From NCBI GenBank assembly GCA_964058845.1, contig CAXKVR010000141.1:186001-250000 (forward strand): DNA of 64,000 bases. The letters run 5' to 3'. Both the position numbers and the translations under genes were made by a program. This document shows, one piece after another, positions 35,700-47,760 of this stretch (positions within the stretch are counted from its first letter, which is position 1; every line of letters starts with the position of its first letter). The notes under the pieces were generated by a model. That model did no database searches. It saw nothing but the letters and a program-made list of their open reading frames with translations, and was not told the DNA's origin. This DNA is from Carex sylvatica (lineage: Eukaryota > Streptophyta > Magnoliopsida > Poales > Cyperaceae).

Positions 35700-36260
35700 T
35701 GAAGCAGCTTGCCTCACAATGTTAACTACATGTTTTTCTCTAGCAGACCATAAATTTTCAGAATCTGAACCAGTAAGAGAAAAACTCGTACCAGTAGACA
35801 TTAGGGTAATAATTTAGACTAAAGTAAAATATTATTACAATGTTAACTTCAAATCCTAGTTGCTCACAAAGTTTTATGGTCATGCGCCTTAGGGAGATCC
35901 AGTTTTGGAGCCTTCAAACTTGATGCAACTTGCTGCAGTTTTCTGAACGGCAGCTGGTATGCCAGTTCAAATGGTTTTTTCTCAAAATTTCCCCACACAT
36001 TACCCCTTTAAAATTCTACAAAACCCTCCCATATATATCTACTGTCATTTCACAAAATATCAAGTAAAAATAAGCAAGATAACATATCTTTTTAACACAT
36101 TTCTCCAACAGTCCATAATTTCTCAAAATCTGGACTGGTCGGAGAAAACACTGTATCAGTAGACATTAGGGTATTAATTTAGACTAAACTAAAATATGAA
36201 CACAATTTTAACCACAAACCCTAGTTTTCCCAAAATTTGATGGTTGTATACTTTTAGGAG
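35700..36260. repeat. Left inner arm of the hAT element
   Basis: Two related units lie in tandem. Each has a CAGTAGACATTAGGGTA word (near 35795 and 36150) followed by ATTTAGACTAAA. The sequence around GCGCCTTAGGGAGATCCAGT (35885) is the reverse complement of that at 38970-39000, with only a few mismatches. Confidence 0.75.
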
Positions 36261-36434
36261 ACCCCATAAATTACTAAATTTACACCAATTCCCCTTGATT
36301 TACCAGAAATATATTTCACTTGGTGCTTTTGATGACAGACTTTTAAAAGTTATCAATTAGCTATAATATTGGTATTTATTTGTACTAATTTAGATTAATA
36401 GATATATACCTGTAGCAAATGCTGTTAGCCAATC

Positions 36435-38398
36435 TTAGGTACAAATCAAAGGTTCTACTGTTGTTGGACTTAGAGAACTTCTATAATCATCAAGAACCCT
36501 TCCTGCTGTGCTAAATGCAGATTCTAATGCAACTGTTGAAACAGGAGTGCCTAGAACATTTCGCACTAAATTGGATAGAATTGGATACTTTGAAGCATTA
36601 CACTTCCACCACGCTAAGATGTCGAAACTATCATCATCAATGCCCGGAATGGTACGTTCTTCTAGGTACACATCTAGCTCTGATTTTGTGGGTTCGCTGG
36701 TATACGATTCTTGAATATACATTACAAGATCATGTCCTCGATTGCTATAGAGCCTCTGTGATGATTCCCCAGTATGAGAGATAGCATTTTGGGCATTGGA
36801 ATTAGACCCATGTGATCCATTTCGATTTCTTGAATCTATTACTACATATTCATTGAACAACTTGTGTAAGAAGGACTTCACATTTGTCACATTGAATTCT
36901 GCCTCACCCGGTGTATTGTAAATTAATCAAAAATAATACTCAACCGACTTCAACTTGGACTGAGGATCTAAAATAGAGGCAATAACAAATAACACACTAC
37001 TGTTACATTGATATTTCTAGAATTTCTCACACATTCGGGTCGCCATATTGACAACAAAAGAATGCTCGATGATGAGTGAACTTTGTATACTCAAGTAAAC
37101 CTCACAAAATTCATTAAAGAAGATGTTAATAGTAGGATACTTGGTCCTAAAAATTATCATGGTGGTATCATAAAAAATATGTAGATACCCTATTATGACA
37201 ACCACATTATCCCAATCTTTATTAGATGGAGCAAGCTTATAGTCACGATCAACATTAGCTTACCGAGAAAAAGCCTCACAGAACTTGAGAGAATTTATAA
37301 GCATAAAAAATGTTGAATTCCATCTAGTTGGTACATCATAAAATAGCTTGGTTTGTAGAGCACGTACCTGTCTTAATACATTCTCAAATCTTTCTATTCT
37401 TGATTGAGAATGACAAATATATTTTACCGTCTCACGGATATAACGAATCACATTCCTCAAAGCCTCCAAACCATCTTGTACAATGATGTTCAAGATATGG
37501 GCATCACAACACACATGAAATAGTTCACCATCAACAGGAAGTACATTTTTGGATTTCAAAATATACAACATCTCCCTAACTATAGCATCATTGGTGGTAC
37601 AATTATCTAGAACAATGCTAAAGATTGTTTTTTTATCAATATTCCAATCAAGTAGCCTTACCATTATCACTTCACAGAGGTGTTCACTGGTGTGTGGAGA
37701 TGGAACACGGACAAAGTTTAAAATTCTCTTTTGCATTTTTCAATTATTATCAATATAATGACATGTTAAGCAAAGAAAACCTTGAACACTGACTGAGGTC
37801 CACATGTCTGTAGTAAGACTAACTCTACAATTAATCTTATCAAGGACATTGTACAAATTTACCTTCTCTTCTTGATAAAGTTTTACGCAATCACTTCTAA
37901 TTGTGTTTCTTTGTTTAGTCTAAATTGGGGTTGAAGGTTCTTAACAAAAACACAAAGAAAGAGGTGATTGGCCATATTAAAAGGGTACTCGTGTACCACA
38001 ACCATCCTTGCATAATCTGACCTACTTCTTTCATGTTTAAACTCAAAATATTCAAATTTTATTGTACCATCTTCCTTGGTTTCATTCACTTTTAGAAGTT
38101 GCTGATGCACATCAATCTTCTGGCGCTTTACCCGTTTGTAAGCATCACAACTATGGTCCAAATGATATTTCAAATGACTCGTTCCCCTTTTAGCACTGAC
38201 TGAGAGTACTATGTTGCAGTGCTTACACTGAGCATTGTATGACCCATCAGGTAGTTCCTTCTTATTGAAATCAATCCGCACCTTAGACCTTAGCTTTCTA
38301 CCTTTGTTTTTGGCAGAATTCAAAGTTGGATCCGCATTAGTATTGTTTTGTACATGTTCCACTTGCTCTCGTGACTCCCAATCCATTCTAAGAGGCAT
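36435..38398 (-). pseudogene. hAT transposase (BED zinc finger type), interrupted
   Basis: Read from 38398 to 36435 in the minus direction. An N-terminal BED-type zinc finger has CKHCN (about residues 59-63 of the first open block) and HLKYHLDHSC. A middle block (37736-37260) has LDNCTTNDAIVREML, a conserved hAT core, then VRALQTKLFYDVPTRWNSTF. A C-terminal block (36890-36435) has DSFDILAWWKCNASKYP and PVSTVALESAFSTAGRVL, the dimerisation domain. The three blocks lie in order but in different frames, with stops at 37737-37882 and 36891-37259. It is the RICESLEEPER/ZBED type. No intact protein is produced from the sequence shown. Confidence 0.88.
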
Positions 38399-38779
38399 TC
38401 TATATTAAAGTGAAAATGATTTAACATCTAATTAAAAATTGTACAAAATATGAATAAAAAATTTCATTGTTTTTCAAAATAAATAGATGATTTATATTCT
38501 TACTCATCGTCATGATCGATGCTATTATATGACTCTGTATTATCCTTGCCAATGTTAGGATCTTCTGTAGATGACATCGAAAATATTCTGTAAATGGAAC
38601 AATAATTATTTATGTAAGATTTAGATGCATTGTATGTTGATTTAACTTTATTATCATTATTTGCAAAAGACAACACGTCTTTTATTATTAGTCTAAGAAA
38701 AATAAATGTAGAATAGCAAGCTGGTTTGGAATCTAATTATTTGCATATATAAAGTAATCCTAATCATACCTCAAATAAA

Positions 38780-39300
38780 TCATTAAACAGTTTCTAAAAT
38801 TTCCAAGAGTACCAGGCAGTTGCAGAATGACAGTAGATATAAATGGGAGGGTTATGAAGAATTTCGAAGGGTAATGTATGGGAAAATTTGAGAAAAAGCT
38901 ATTTGAAATGGTGTATCAGCTGCTGTTTAGAAAACTGCAGCAGGTTGCGTCAAGTTCGAAGGCTCCAAAACTGGGTCTCCCTAAGGCGCACGACCATAAA
39001 ACTTTGTAAGCAACTGGAATTTGAAGTTAACATTGTGATAATATTTTACTTTAGTCTAAATTGTCACCTCTACGGGTACGAGTTCTTCTCTGACTGGTTC
39101 AGATTCTGAAAAAATTCTGGACTGCTAAAGAAAAACATGCAGAAATAGGTGTTACTTTGCTTATTTTTACTTGATATTTTGTGGGATATATAATAGTAGA
39201 CACATAGGGTAGTGTTGTGTAAAATTTTGAGGGGGTCATGTATGGGAAAATATTGAGAAAAAGTCATCGAGCTGGCATACCAGCGGCTAGTTCGGACAGC
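38780..39300. repeat. Right inner arm of the hAT element
   Basis: Inverted relative to 35750-36160. The GGTAATGTATGGGAAAAT and TGAGAAAAAG words appear twice (near 38870 and 39235), so this arm also contains two diverged units. Confidence 0.75.
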
Positions 39301-40109
39301 ATAGGGTCAATTTTGTCACTTATTACATTCTTTCTTCTAACATTTCATTCCATCTCGTTCACTTATTAAATATATATATTCATAGTATAACCTTGAGAAA
39401 GCTGACATGTGATACAAAATTGATAATGTGAATTATTGCCATAAAATAAATTATTGGATTACTTATTTGGACCAAACAATAAATCATTGCCAGAAAATAA
39501 GAGGAGAATATATTTTCTTTGAACCATGGAAAGACATAATTGATTAATTTCACTTAGCCAAAACCAGTAAACAAATATATTTCACTAATTACATAGTGCT
39601 AATAAACTATCCCAAGTTCCCAACCTAACCTAATATCTAATGTCCTTTTAAAGGGTTATTAAATTCTTAAAAGCACTAAAAACAACCGGTTACTAATTCA
39701 TCATGCAAATGTGAGACCGACAGTAGATTATTTCCATTTGCAGAATTGAGAAAAAGGCAATAACAATGAATAAGGAAGAAAACAAGGCAACAAATTCGTT
39801 AATATATATGTGATTATATGTCTCTGGCGTTGATACAGGCATACATCAATATGGAAAGAAGAGAAATAAATTATATAATATATTTCATGTAATTGCCCGT
39901 TACCCAACGGGTACAAAATAACCTTTACCCATATCCATACCTGTTTATCTAACGAATTTTTTTTTTATCCATACCCATACCCAATAAACTAACTAAAAAA
40001 AAAAAACCTTACCCATATCTGTCTTATCAAATACTATACGGATAGGGTAAACGGGTGTCATTGACACCCCTACTGGTACGTACAACTACTGAGGATCCAG
40101 CCATGTAAA

Positions 40110-40492
40110 AGAGCCGAAATTTTTATTACTAGAAAATTAATCAATTAAATATCGATAATAGAGAATGATTTGAATTTTTTTCAAGATATAGAAAAAAACA
40201 TAATAGTTTATAACATCCTTTGGACGTTATAGACTATTACGGCCTAAAACAATGCCAGTTCCTGCCAAAACATTGCCAATTGCTGGTCAAAACAATGCCA
40301 TTTCATGCCAAAACAAGGTCTGTTCCTAACAGAAACAGAAGCCAAAACAGGCTATTCATAACCGTGATGGTCTATAACATCCACATAACATTATAAACTA
40401 TCACGTTTTTCCTATATCTCGAAAAAACTCAAATTTGTTCTCCATTATCAATATTTATTTAAATAATTTTCTATTAGTAAAATTTCGGTGTA
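40110..40492. mobile_element. Hairpin MITE next to the hAT insertion
   Basis: The arms are inverted: AGCCGAAATTTTTATTACTA on the left and the complement of CACCGAAATTTTACTAATAG on the right. The match continues through GATATAG and AGTTTATAA words. The centre has repeats of the CCAAAACAATGCC type. No target duplication was defined. It lies 30 bp beyond the hAT end. Confidence 0.75.
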
Positions 40493-41217
40493 AATGAGCT
40501 GTGCTGAACTCTGTACCAGTGTTTTCTCAAAAAAGCAACTATTAATCAATGCTTGCTCTGTAAAATGTTTAATCAGGCAGAGTTTTGAACAAAAAAAGAA
40601 GGATAGTTCATAGTTCTACAGGTACCACAATGGCACCAATTTTTCGATAAAAAGGGTGAGGTTCTAACTTCAGTTAGATACTTAAATGTCATAGAACCAA
40701 AATAGGTTTGCTTTATAGGCGCTTGCGGTTGCAGCTACATTAGATCCTTTTTGCTTGATTAGCATAATTGTATTTAATCTTTCTTTCAAAAAAGTATTAT
40801 GCTTTAAAGTTGAAACCCCTTAAAAATATATATAATTGCTGTTCAAATCTCATAAAATGAGGGCAGTAATCCTTCTGTCCCTATGAAGCAATGCCCCTGC
40901 TCCAAAGAACCAAAGAACCAAAGAACCAATACAATAATTTACAACTGACAGAACCAACTCACAGAAGGATGTGAGATTGTTATCAGTAGAATTGAAATTG
41001 TAATCAGCCCCCCTGTGGCACCATCTCATGCTTTCTGCCCACTTCCATTTTTACAATGTTTTTTCTATATGCATCTTCGCTCGGGCCCACATGTCATCCA
41101 TAAATCTCAGTGGGCCCCATACATATGCAACTACAAGTATGAAAAATTCAATTCTAGTTTGAAATAGATGGCACACTGGAATGACAATGTGAGATAGATT
41201 TAGTAGACAAGAGACAT
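40493..41217. other. Intergenic DNA
   Basis: Nothing coding is seen. A 9-bp tandem repeat (AAAGAACCA, three copies) lies near 40901-40928. Confidence 0.35.
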
Positions 41218-41220
41218 TGA

Positions 41221-41564
41221 GGGTGCGTTTGGATGCACTCTAGAATAGCGAGAATAGCTACTGTTGAGAATAGCAAATAAGAATAGCAAATAAGAATAGC
41301 ATGGTAAGAGAATAGTGCTAACTCAAGCTATTCGGAAGAGCTAAAATATTGTTTGGATGCACTCTTTGGAATAGAGCCGCTATTGTTTGGATGCATTCTT
41401 TGCAACAAATGCTATTCCTAATTTTTGTTGGAGCAGCGAGAATAGCGAGAACAGCGCTATTCTCGCTGTTCCGAATAGCAATTGAGTATGTTTGGATGGA
41501 TCAGAACAGCGCTATTTGGAATAGCTAGCTATTCTCGCTATTCTCAATACATCCAAACGTACCC
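41221..41564. mobile_element. Harbinger-type MITE with TGA duplication
   Basis: The ends GGGTGCGTTTGGATGCA and TACATCCAAACGTACCC form terminal inverted repeats. The 344-bp element is flanked by TGA at 41218-41220 and 41565-41567. Interior GAATAGC/GCTATTC words link it to the element at 9160. The TGA site differs from the usual TTA/TAA preference. Confidence 0.8.
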
Positions 41565-41567
41565 TGA

Positions 41568-42974
41568 AAGGTCAAGTGTCTATGGATCTAACCCTACGGT
41601 TGTCTGGCCGATGCTGAGATCCTTTCTTTTCTTCAAAGAGAAAAAACAAACGAATTCAGCTTTTTATCTATGCACCTGTTTACGAATTCCACCATTATTA
41701 AGTAGTGAGATCCTTCATAGCAACAGGTGCTATTATACAATTTCTAGTACAAAATTAGGATCTAATTGGATCGAGGTAGGTAATGAAAAAACATGAAAAA
41801 CAATCAAAAAGGCAAATCAAATTTAACACACTATTGCTAAAATCGCACCAGATTTAATTCAATCCAAGAGAAGATAAACTTGTTATGCAAAAATTGGCAC
41901 CTAAATTTACCGATGAACAAAAATTCAGAAATTGAGAGCAACTAGGGTTTATGGCGGCTGCGGATGAGGAGAAATGAGCGTTTACCATTGCTTTATAGGC
42001 TCTCCGATCTTATCCCCTCCAACGCTGTACAGAAACACTCATTAAGTACCGTCCGATGAGGAATAATTAAGCATCTCAGTGTATTTTTGACTGTTAGATA
42101 TTTTCTTGACTGAATGATGTTGCAATAAGAAAAATTAATATTTGCGAATCTCTGATTGCTAATCCGGGCCGGGCCTACAATAAGAAAAATTGAGAGCAAC
42201 TAGGGCTGGGTCTACAATAATGACCTCAAGAAGGCCCATACATAAATAACATATATTAGAATGCTACTGAAAGGATTTGAATTAACAATTATTTTATTTT
42301 TAATTTTAATAATCTGTAAAAATACAATTTAGTTTTGAAATCTGGTATTGGGGACAAAAATTATATGTTGCACATGTCATGATGATAAAAATTGATAATA
42401 TTTGGTGCAATCTCAACGGTATGTGATTAATGAGGCCTTATACGTACATCGCTAAAAATGTACAAGTAAAATTATTAAGATAAATAATGTCAAGTGACCT
42501 CTTTTTTTTTTTCTTTTTTTTTTTTGTCTTTTTGTGATGCAGATTTTTTTTATGATTCATTTAAACCCAGCACACATTTTAGGTATTTGAAATCCTAAAA
42601 TTAATTATTGCCTCAGTATGATCATATAATTTAGGTAACCAACTATAAAAGCAATTGCTTTAGCACAGGTATCTTGAATAATGGACGCAATTTCTTTAAC
42701 ACTACAGCAAAATTACTCATTTGGGACTGATCTATTCGCCGGACGCAAAAAATGCCCTGAAATTCAAAAAAAAAGAAAAAAAGAAGAAGCAGCGGAGACA
42801 GATTTGACCCCTTGCCTTCTAGGACCGACACCCACACCTTCTGGGACCGATTTGGCCAGGTACCAGAAGGGTCCCTTGGAGATTACACGCGTCACATACA
42901 CCTTCTCCCGCATTTTGTGTTAGGTCTCCCGCAAAAAAAAAAGTATCGGCTCTATGAAATCGACGCACGCCTCC
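41568..42974. other. Intergenic DNA, perhaps with the 5' end of an unseen gene
   Basis: A short frame MAADEEK with stop follows CTAGGGTTT at 41944-41975, the style of a plant leader, but no further exon was found. 42490-42530 is a T-rich run. The 42660-42974 stretch is G/C-richer and leads into the 43529 gene; it could be its promoter or leader, now separated by an hAT insertion. Confidence 0.3.
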
Positions 42975-43516
42975 GCAGGGGTGTAAACGAGCTGGCTCAA
43001 GCCGAGCTGGGCCTTAGCTCGGCTCGTTTATTTTGGCCCGAGCCTGGACCGAGCGAGCTGGACCTAGGTTACCCGAGCCAAAAACCCTTGGCTCGCTCGT
43101 GACAAGCTAGCCCGAGTCAGCTGGCGAGCTGACGAGCTGGCTCACTGGGCTTTATTGGGCTGCTATTATACAAATTCAAAAATATAAAAATAAGAAAATC
43201 CATTCAAAAAATTTAAGAAATAGTCATGCAGGCACATCTTCAAACAGCTGAAATCCATATCCTTTCTTCCCAGACCAAAAATACATCAATTTTGCATAAT
43301 TGTACCTTTGAAAATGGGACTGGATTTAAAATTATACGGGGCTAAATCCTAAATCTACAGTAACTTAACGAGCCGAGCTGACCCCTGGCTCAGCTCGTTT
43401 ATTTTGGCCCGAACTTGAGCCGATCTGGTTCGTTAACAGCTCGGTCCACTACCAAGCAAGCTATTAGCGAGCGAGCTAGAGGCAAGCCACGAGCCGCGAG
43501 CTTTTTGTGCAGCCCT
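42975..43516. mobile_element. Small non-autonomous hAT element with 8-bp TSD
   Basis: The 542-bp insertion is flanked by ACGCCTCC at 42967-42974 and 43517-43524. Its ends (GCAGGGGTGTAAACGAG and GAGCTTTTTGTGCAGCCCT) are imperfect inverted repeats. Subterminal GAGCCGAGCT/AGCTCGGCTC words recur on both sides. It has no transposase. It lies only 12 bp upstream of the ATG at 43529. Confidence 0.88.
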
Positions 43517-43528
43517 ACGCCTCCAATC

Positions 43529-44856
43529 ATGTCCTCTCCGTTCCTCTCTTCTCTGCTCGACCACCGCTCCTCTCTTCTCCTCTCCGTTCGACCACCGACC
43601 ACCTTATCATTCTCGATCTCCTCCTTCTCCACCGACCACCGACCACTGACCACCGGCTCTGATCCCCTTTCCCCAAAGGTATTATTTATTTTTTTCTTCT
43701 TTTTGGCTGACAATTAGTAATAACTTCTGATTTGTAACAATTAATAACCAGATTTGGTGATTTTTTTGGTTTAGATCTCCAAATTTTTGCGACCTTTATC
43801 AAATTCAGCTAAACACACACCTTATTCGTGAAATAAGGTGTTTCAGACTTTTGTTAATTATAAATTTTTATTAACTTGATTATTGATTTCCCTGGGAAGT
43901 AATTAGGGTGCAGATATAGTTTCTTATTTATCTTTGAACGGAAGTTTCAATTTTTTTTTAGTCAGACAATACCATCAAATGGTTTTTATGTATTAGTTAG
44001 GTTTACCAGTACTTTAGATTAACATGGCAATGTCATCAAATTGGTACTAAAATGAAGGATAACTTGTATCTAATTTTGAGCTGGTATTATTTTTCATTCG
44101 TGCAGCTGGTACTAAATTGAATGGACAATTAAAAGGATCTAGCTAGATGGATTCAATGGGCTACTAATTGGTGTAGTGCTTTCTATAGAAGTTCCTGTAC
44201 ATAGGTAACATTCTTTCCAATTAACATTCTTCCCAATTAAGTTCCTGTACATAGCCAATTTTTTATTAGTGTTAATATTTGCTGATTTTAAATAGTAAAG
44301 ATGATTTTGAGTCATCTGGTAAGATGCTTTTCAGATGGAAATTGTTTTGTCCAGCTTAATGATTTCTTTTCTGAAGAAAAACCTCTCGTCAAATTTTACT
44401 AAATAAAAGAAATTCAAGTTACAAGAAGGCAGGTGCAGTGACATCGAAATCAAATTAAAATAACTACAATTGGACTTACCTGCAATACCTTGATAAAAAA
44501 TACCTTATTCTTTTTTTGTTCGAATTTCCTTCTTGTTTCATACCTTATCTTTTTTTTTTTGTGTTATTTGTTTTAACTTGGTTAATAGATTCTGATTCTA
44601 TAAGCTTAATTTCTTCCAAATTTATCCAAATATTCATAATTTCTTACTTAGTTATAGGTAAAGAAATGAGAGAAGCAGAGTTGTCATTTTGTTGAAAAGA
44701 AATTGGGGAAGGAATATAATCCTTGTTAAAATACAATGTCAAGCTCCTATATTTTTTTATTGACACATACTATTGTATTTATGTTATTTCAGGAGAAGGA
44801 ATCACGTGAGGCCAAAGATTGGAAATCTAGCGTGTCGGAGATAATACCCTACTCAG
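43529..44856 (+). CDS. 5' exons of an unrecognised gene, possibly plastid-targeted
   Basis: Exon 1 (43529-43678) encodes 50 residues starting MSSPFLSSLLDHRSSLLLSV, rich in Ser, Leu and Arg with few acidic residues, like a chloroplast transit peptide. A GT donor leads to exon 2 (44793-44856), which keeps frame and reads EKESREAKDWKSSVSEIIPY before another GT donor. Later exons are not firmly seen. Possible pieces lie near 45434-45520 and 46065-46118, but neither is convincing, and a CACTA remnant begins by 46460, so the gene may be truncated. No family is recognised. Confidence 0.5.
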
Positions 44857-45650
44857 GTGCAAATACTGCTCTTTTCCTATTGTGATGGACAGGTAGCAAC
44901 AAATTCCTATTTCATTTTGACTGTTTCTAAAATCTAATTGAGCTTACTATTTTATAAGCCAGTCTATTACTTATAAGTGAAATATTTCAGTTCTTGCTGC
45001 TCCTGGATAAATGTTCTACCTATGGTAATTAAAATTTGGTTGGCCAGAAGTTCAAATTTGGGTATGGAAATAAAGAGTCATATATAGATCTCATCTGCTT
45101 TTATAATAGTCATGACAATTTTCTCAAGGGTTAAACAAATTATGAAAATTTGGAAGCCTTAGATAATAATTCTTTTATGTACTAAAACTATTTTTCTTGC
45201 AATTTTCTTCTCTTTTGCTGATGATGTAATTTCCATAATTTGTCAAAGAAGTAATGTATTTAATTTAGACAAGTGATCATATATGTTTAAACAAACACAT
45301 ATACTCTTTTAGATATCTGAATAATAAATCTGGAAGTTCAACATATGTAGTCAATTAAATCTGATGCTATGTGTGTCTTAATAGTGTTTTATATGTTGCA
45401 TGTTTGTGTGCATTGTCTACATGCATTGTTTCAGTTAGTTGTAGAAGTAGGTTAATTTTGGGAAGAAAGAAGGAGATGAGAAAGCTCAATTTTCAAGGGA
45501 GTAACTGCTTGTTATCAGGCAAGTTTTCTTTCTTTCTTAATTATATTATTAATATAGTATTATGTTATAATCCAACTAAATCGGAATATATAGTATGCCT
45601 TTTAGGTTTGTACCCATTCAAAATTAATCTAATAGGAATTAATTTTAAAT
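44857..45650. other. Probable intron or 3' part of the 43529 gene
   Basis: No certain exon is seen. A candidate exon at about 45434-45520 keeps an open frame (LILGRKKEMRKLNFQGS) but has no family match and a GC rather than GT donor. Confidence 0.25.
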
Positions 45651-45654
45651 AGTC

Positions 45655-45915
45655 CCCATTTTGGAACTGCTCTTTGAATGCTTTGTCTCATCTAGAATGT
45701 GAAGAAATGTATGTGGATCTAGTATTTAAGAAAAATTTGGTATCATTTTTCCTTGTCGTTCCTATGAGTACGTATTGAATTACATGTCAAAATGGATGTG
45801 TTTCTAACGCGTACTCGGGAAACTAAGGGAAAATGCTGCTGAATTTTTCTTAAATACTAAATCCACATACATTTCTTCACTACTGAGACATAGCATTCAG
45901 AGAGTGGAATAGGAT
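45655..45915. mobile_element. Hairpin MITE
   Basis: GTGAAGAAATGTATGTGGAT at 45710 recurs inverted at about 45865-45884. The match extends to TTGAATGCTTTGTCTCA on the outside and TATTTAAGAAAAATT on the inside. The element is about 260 bp and noncoding. It lies downstream of the last certain exon of the 43529 gene. Confidence 0.75.
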
Positions 45916-46459
45916 TGTACACTGGCCATGTGTAAGCCTCAAAAGACTAATGAGTTTGGACCTATTAATATTTAATGTAATTATTTCATTGAAGTGTCAA
46001 ATAAATAAGCAAGACATAACTTTAAGCTTAGTTTTGACCTCGTACACATTTTATTTTATTTAGAACTGGTCAAGGCAAGGGAAGGGAACCGTCATCTCTC
46101 TCTCGCGCACGCTCTGGTATGTACGTTTAAATTCATAGCTTATGTAGATGCCGCTTGTATGGTTCTATACAAGTCCTATTGCATGGATGATGCAATACTT
46201 GATTTGATTTTGTGTTTCTTCCATGACTTGCTTTATAAGGTCCGTTATCAATTGATGATATCTGGAGGGTCTAAAGTATATATCTGAATTTTTGTTTCCT
46301 TTAAATTGAATCAACTAAGATGTAGTTAGGATTTGAAACTTGTCAATATAAATTAGAATGTCATGTATTAATCATTGTATTTATGTCATGTGTATACAAT
46401 AGCTTATAAATGTATATGTCATAATTAGGAGGAAATGAGGGTGATCGTAGTTGAATGTA

Positions 46460-47760
46460 AGGTCCTCGTTACGTGGACAAGAAGGTCAATCCGGTATTTG
46501 TGAATAGTGTGAACGAATTTTTAATTTATGCGTTTGATATTCCAAATAATGTTGATAAGCAAAATCGCATCAAGTGTCCTTGTGCCAATTATGGGTGTAC
46601 TAGATAGTGGGATAGGTATACAATCGGAAAACATCTGTTGAAATCGAGGGTTTAGACTTTATTATGAGACTTGGACCATGCATGGTAAACGTGCGAACGT
46701 CAGATTAGGAGAACATAGTCAAACTGTCGTTGAAGAGATGGTTATTGAAGAGAGTGTTGAGGTGGAGTGTCAAAATGATATGATTGAAATGGTTGTTGAT
46801 GCTGCTGGTCCTTCTTTTGATTGGGAACAACCAAATTCGAAAGCTTAGGAGTTCTATAACATGATGAACGCTGCCGAGAAGTCACTATGGGATGGTTGTG
46901 ACAAGGAACATACAGTACTTGCTTGTGTTACCGAACTCTTTAGCATTAAATTCGACTGCGGCATAACCAAGGAGGGATTCAATTGCATCCTATTGGACAT
47001 GAAGAAGTGACTTCCGAAAAAGAATAGGTTGCCTCCAAATTAATATCAATACAAGAAATTGGTGAGAGGATTGAGATTAAGTCATGTGAAGATCCATGCT
47101 TGCCCGAATGATTGCATGTTGTACTATGGTGATGATAATATTTCTAAAGAGAAGTGTGATGTCTATGGACATGATCATTTCAAACAAGGCAACCATTTAA
47201 AGCCCATGAAACGTGTACCGTATAAAATTTTGTAGTATCTTCCAATCACTCTAAGGTTGCTAAGGCTTTTTTTGTCTTCGACGACCACAGAACAAATACG
47301 TTGGCATAAAGAAGGAAAACGGGAAAAGAAAGGGGTCATGGTTCATCCTGTTGATGGGTCGGTATTTCTAGTCATTTATAACATTCCTCCAGCTCTGGTG
47401 ATGCGCGACAACAACATATTCTTGTCATTGTTGATACCAGGGCCTAATAGTCCCACTAGAAGCATAGACATATACCTGCAGCCTCTCGTGGATGAGCTGA
47501 ATAATTTGTGGAAGGATGGAGTGCTAGCCTACGATAAATTCAAGAAATAAAATTTCACTATTAAGGCTTCCCTAATGGGGACTATTAGTGATTATCCGGC
47601 CTTAAGTATGCTCTCACGATGGTCGATGAAGGGAAAGCTAGGTTGTCATGTATGCATAGAAGACACAAAGGCTTTCCAACTTAAGGAGGAAGGAAAAGCG
47701 TGTTGGTTTGATGATCACAGAAGGATGCTGCCCCATGATCATGAATTTTAGTTATATTCT
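46460..47760 (+). pseudogene. CACTA (En/Spm-type) transposase remnant
   Basis: 46462-46690 reads GPRYVDKKVNPVFVNSVNEF and CPCANYGCTR, the transposase-associated domain, interrupted by stops. 46863-47760 matches the plant TNP2-like transposase: MLYYGDDN, then VYGHDHF and RVPYKIL, then the open block 47257-47550 with HPVDGSVF, LLIPGPNSPTRSIDIYLQPL, LVDELNNLWKDGV, and later GKLGCHVCIEDTKAF. Several in-frame stops show that it is defunct. Transposase of this type cuts CACTA ends. Confidence 0.85.

Larger units (their letters stand above)
35020..40072 (-). mobile_element. Full-length hAT transposon with 8-bp TSD
   Basis: The 5,053-bp element begins TAGGGGTGTCAATG and ends CATTGACACCCCTA, a perfect 14-bp terminal inverted repeat. 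It is flanked by CTGGTACG at 35012-35019 and 40073-40080, a perfect 8-bp duplication. Subterminal regions contain repeated ACCCATAC/GGGTAAC words. The transposase lies on the minus strand (36435-38398) but is broken. Two inner inverted arms lie on either side of it (about 35750-36160 and 38780-39300). The perfect ends and duplication make this a recent insertion. Confidence 0.95.

Noticed and set aside
43399..43713. Minus-strand frame of 104 codons
   Set aside because: It is antisense to the first exon at 43529 and runs into the hAT end; the plus strand has the splice-consistent exon.
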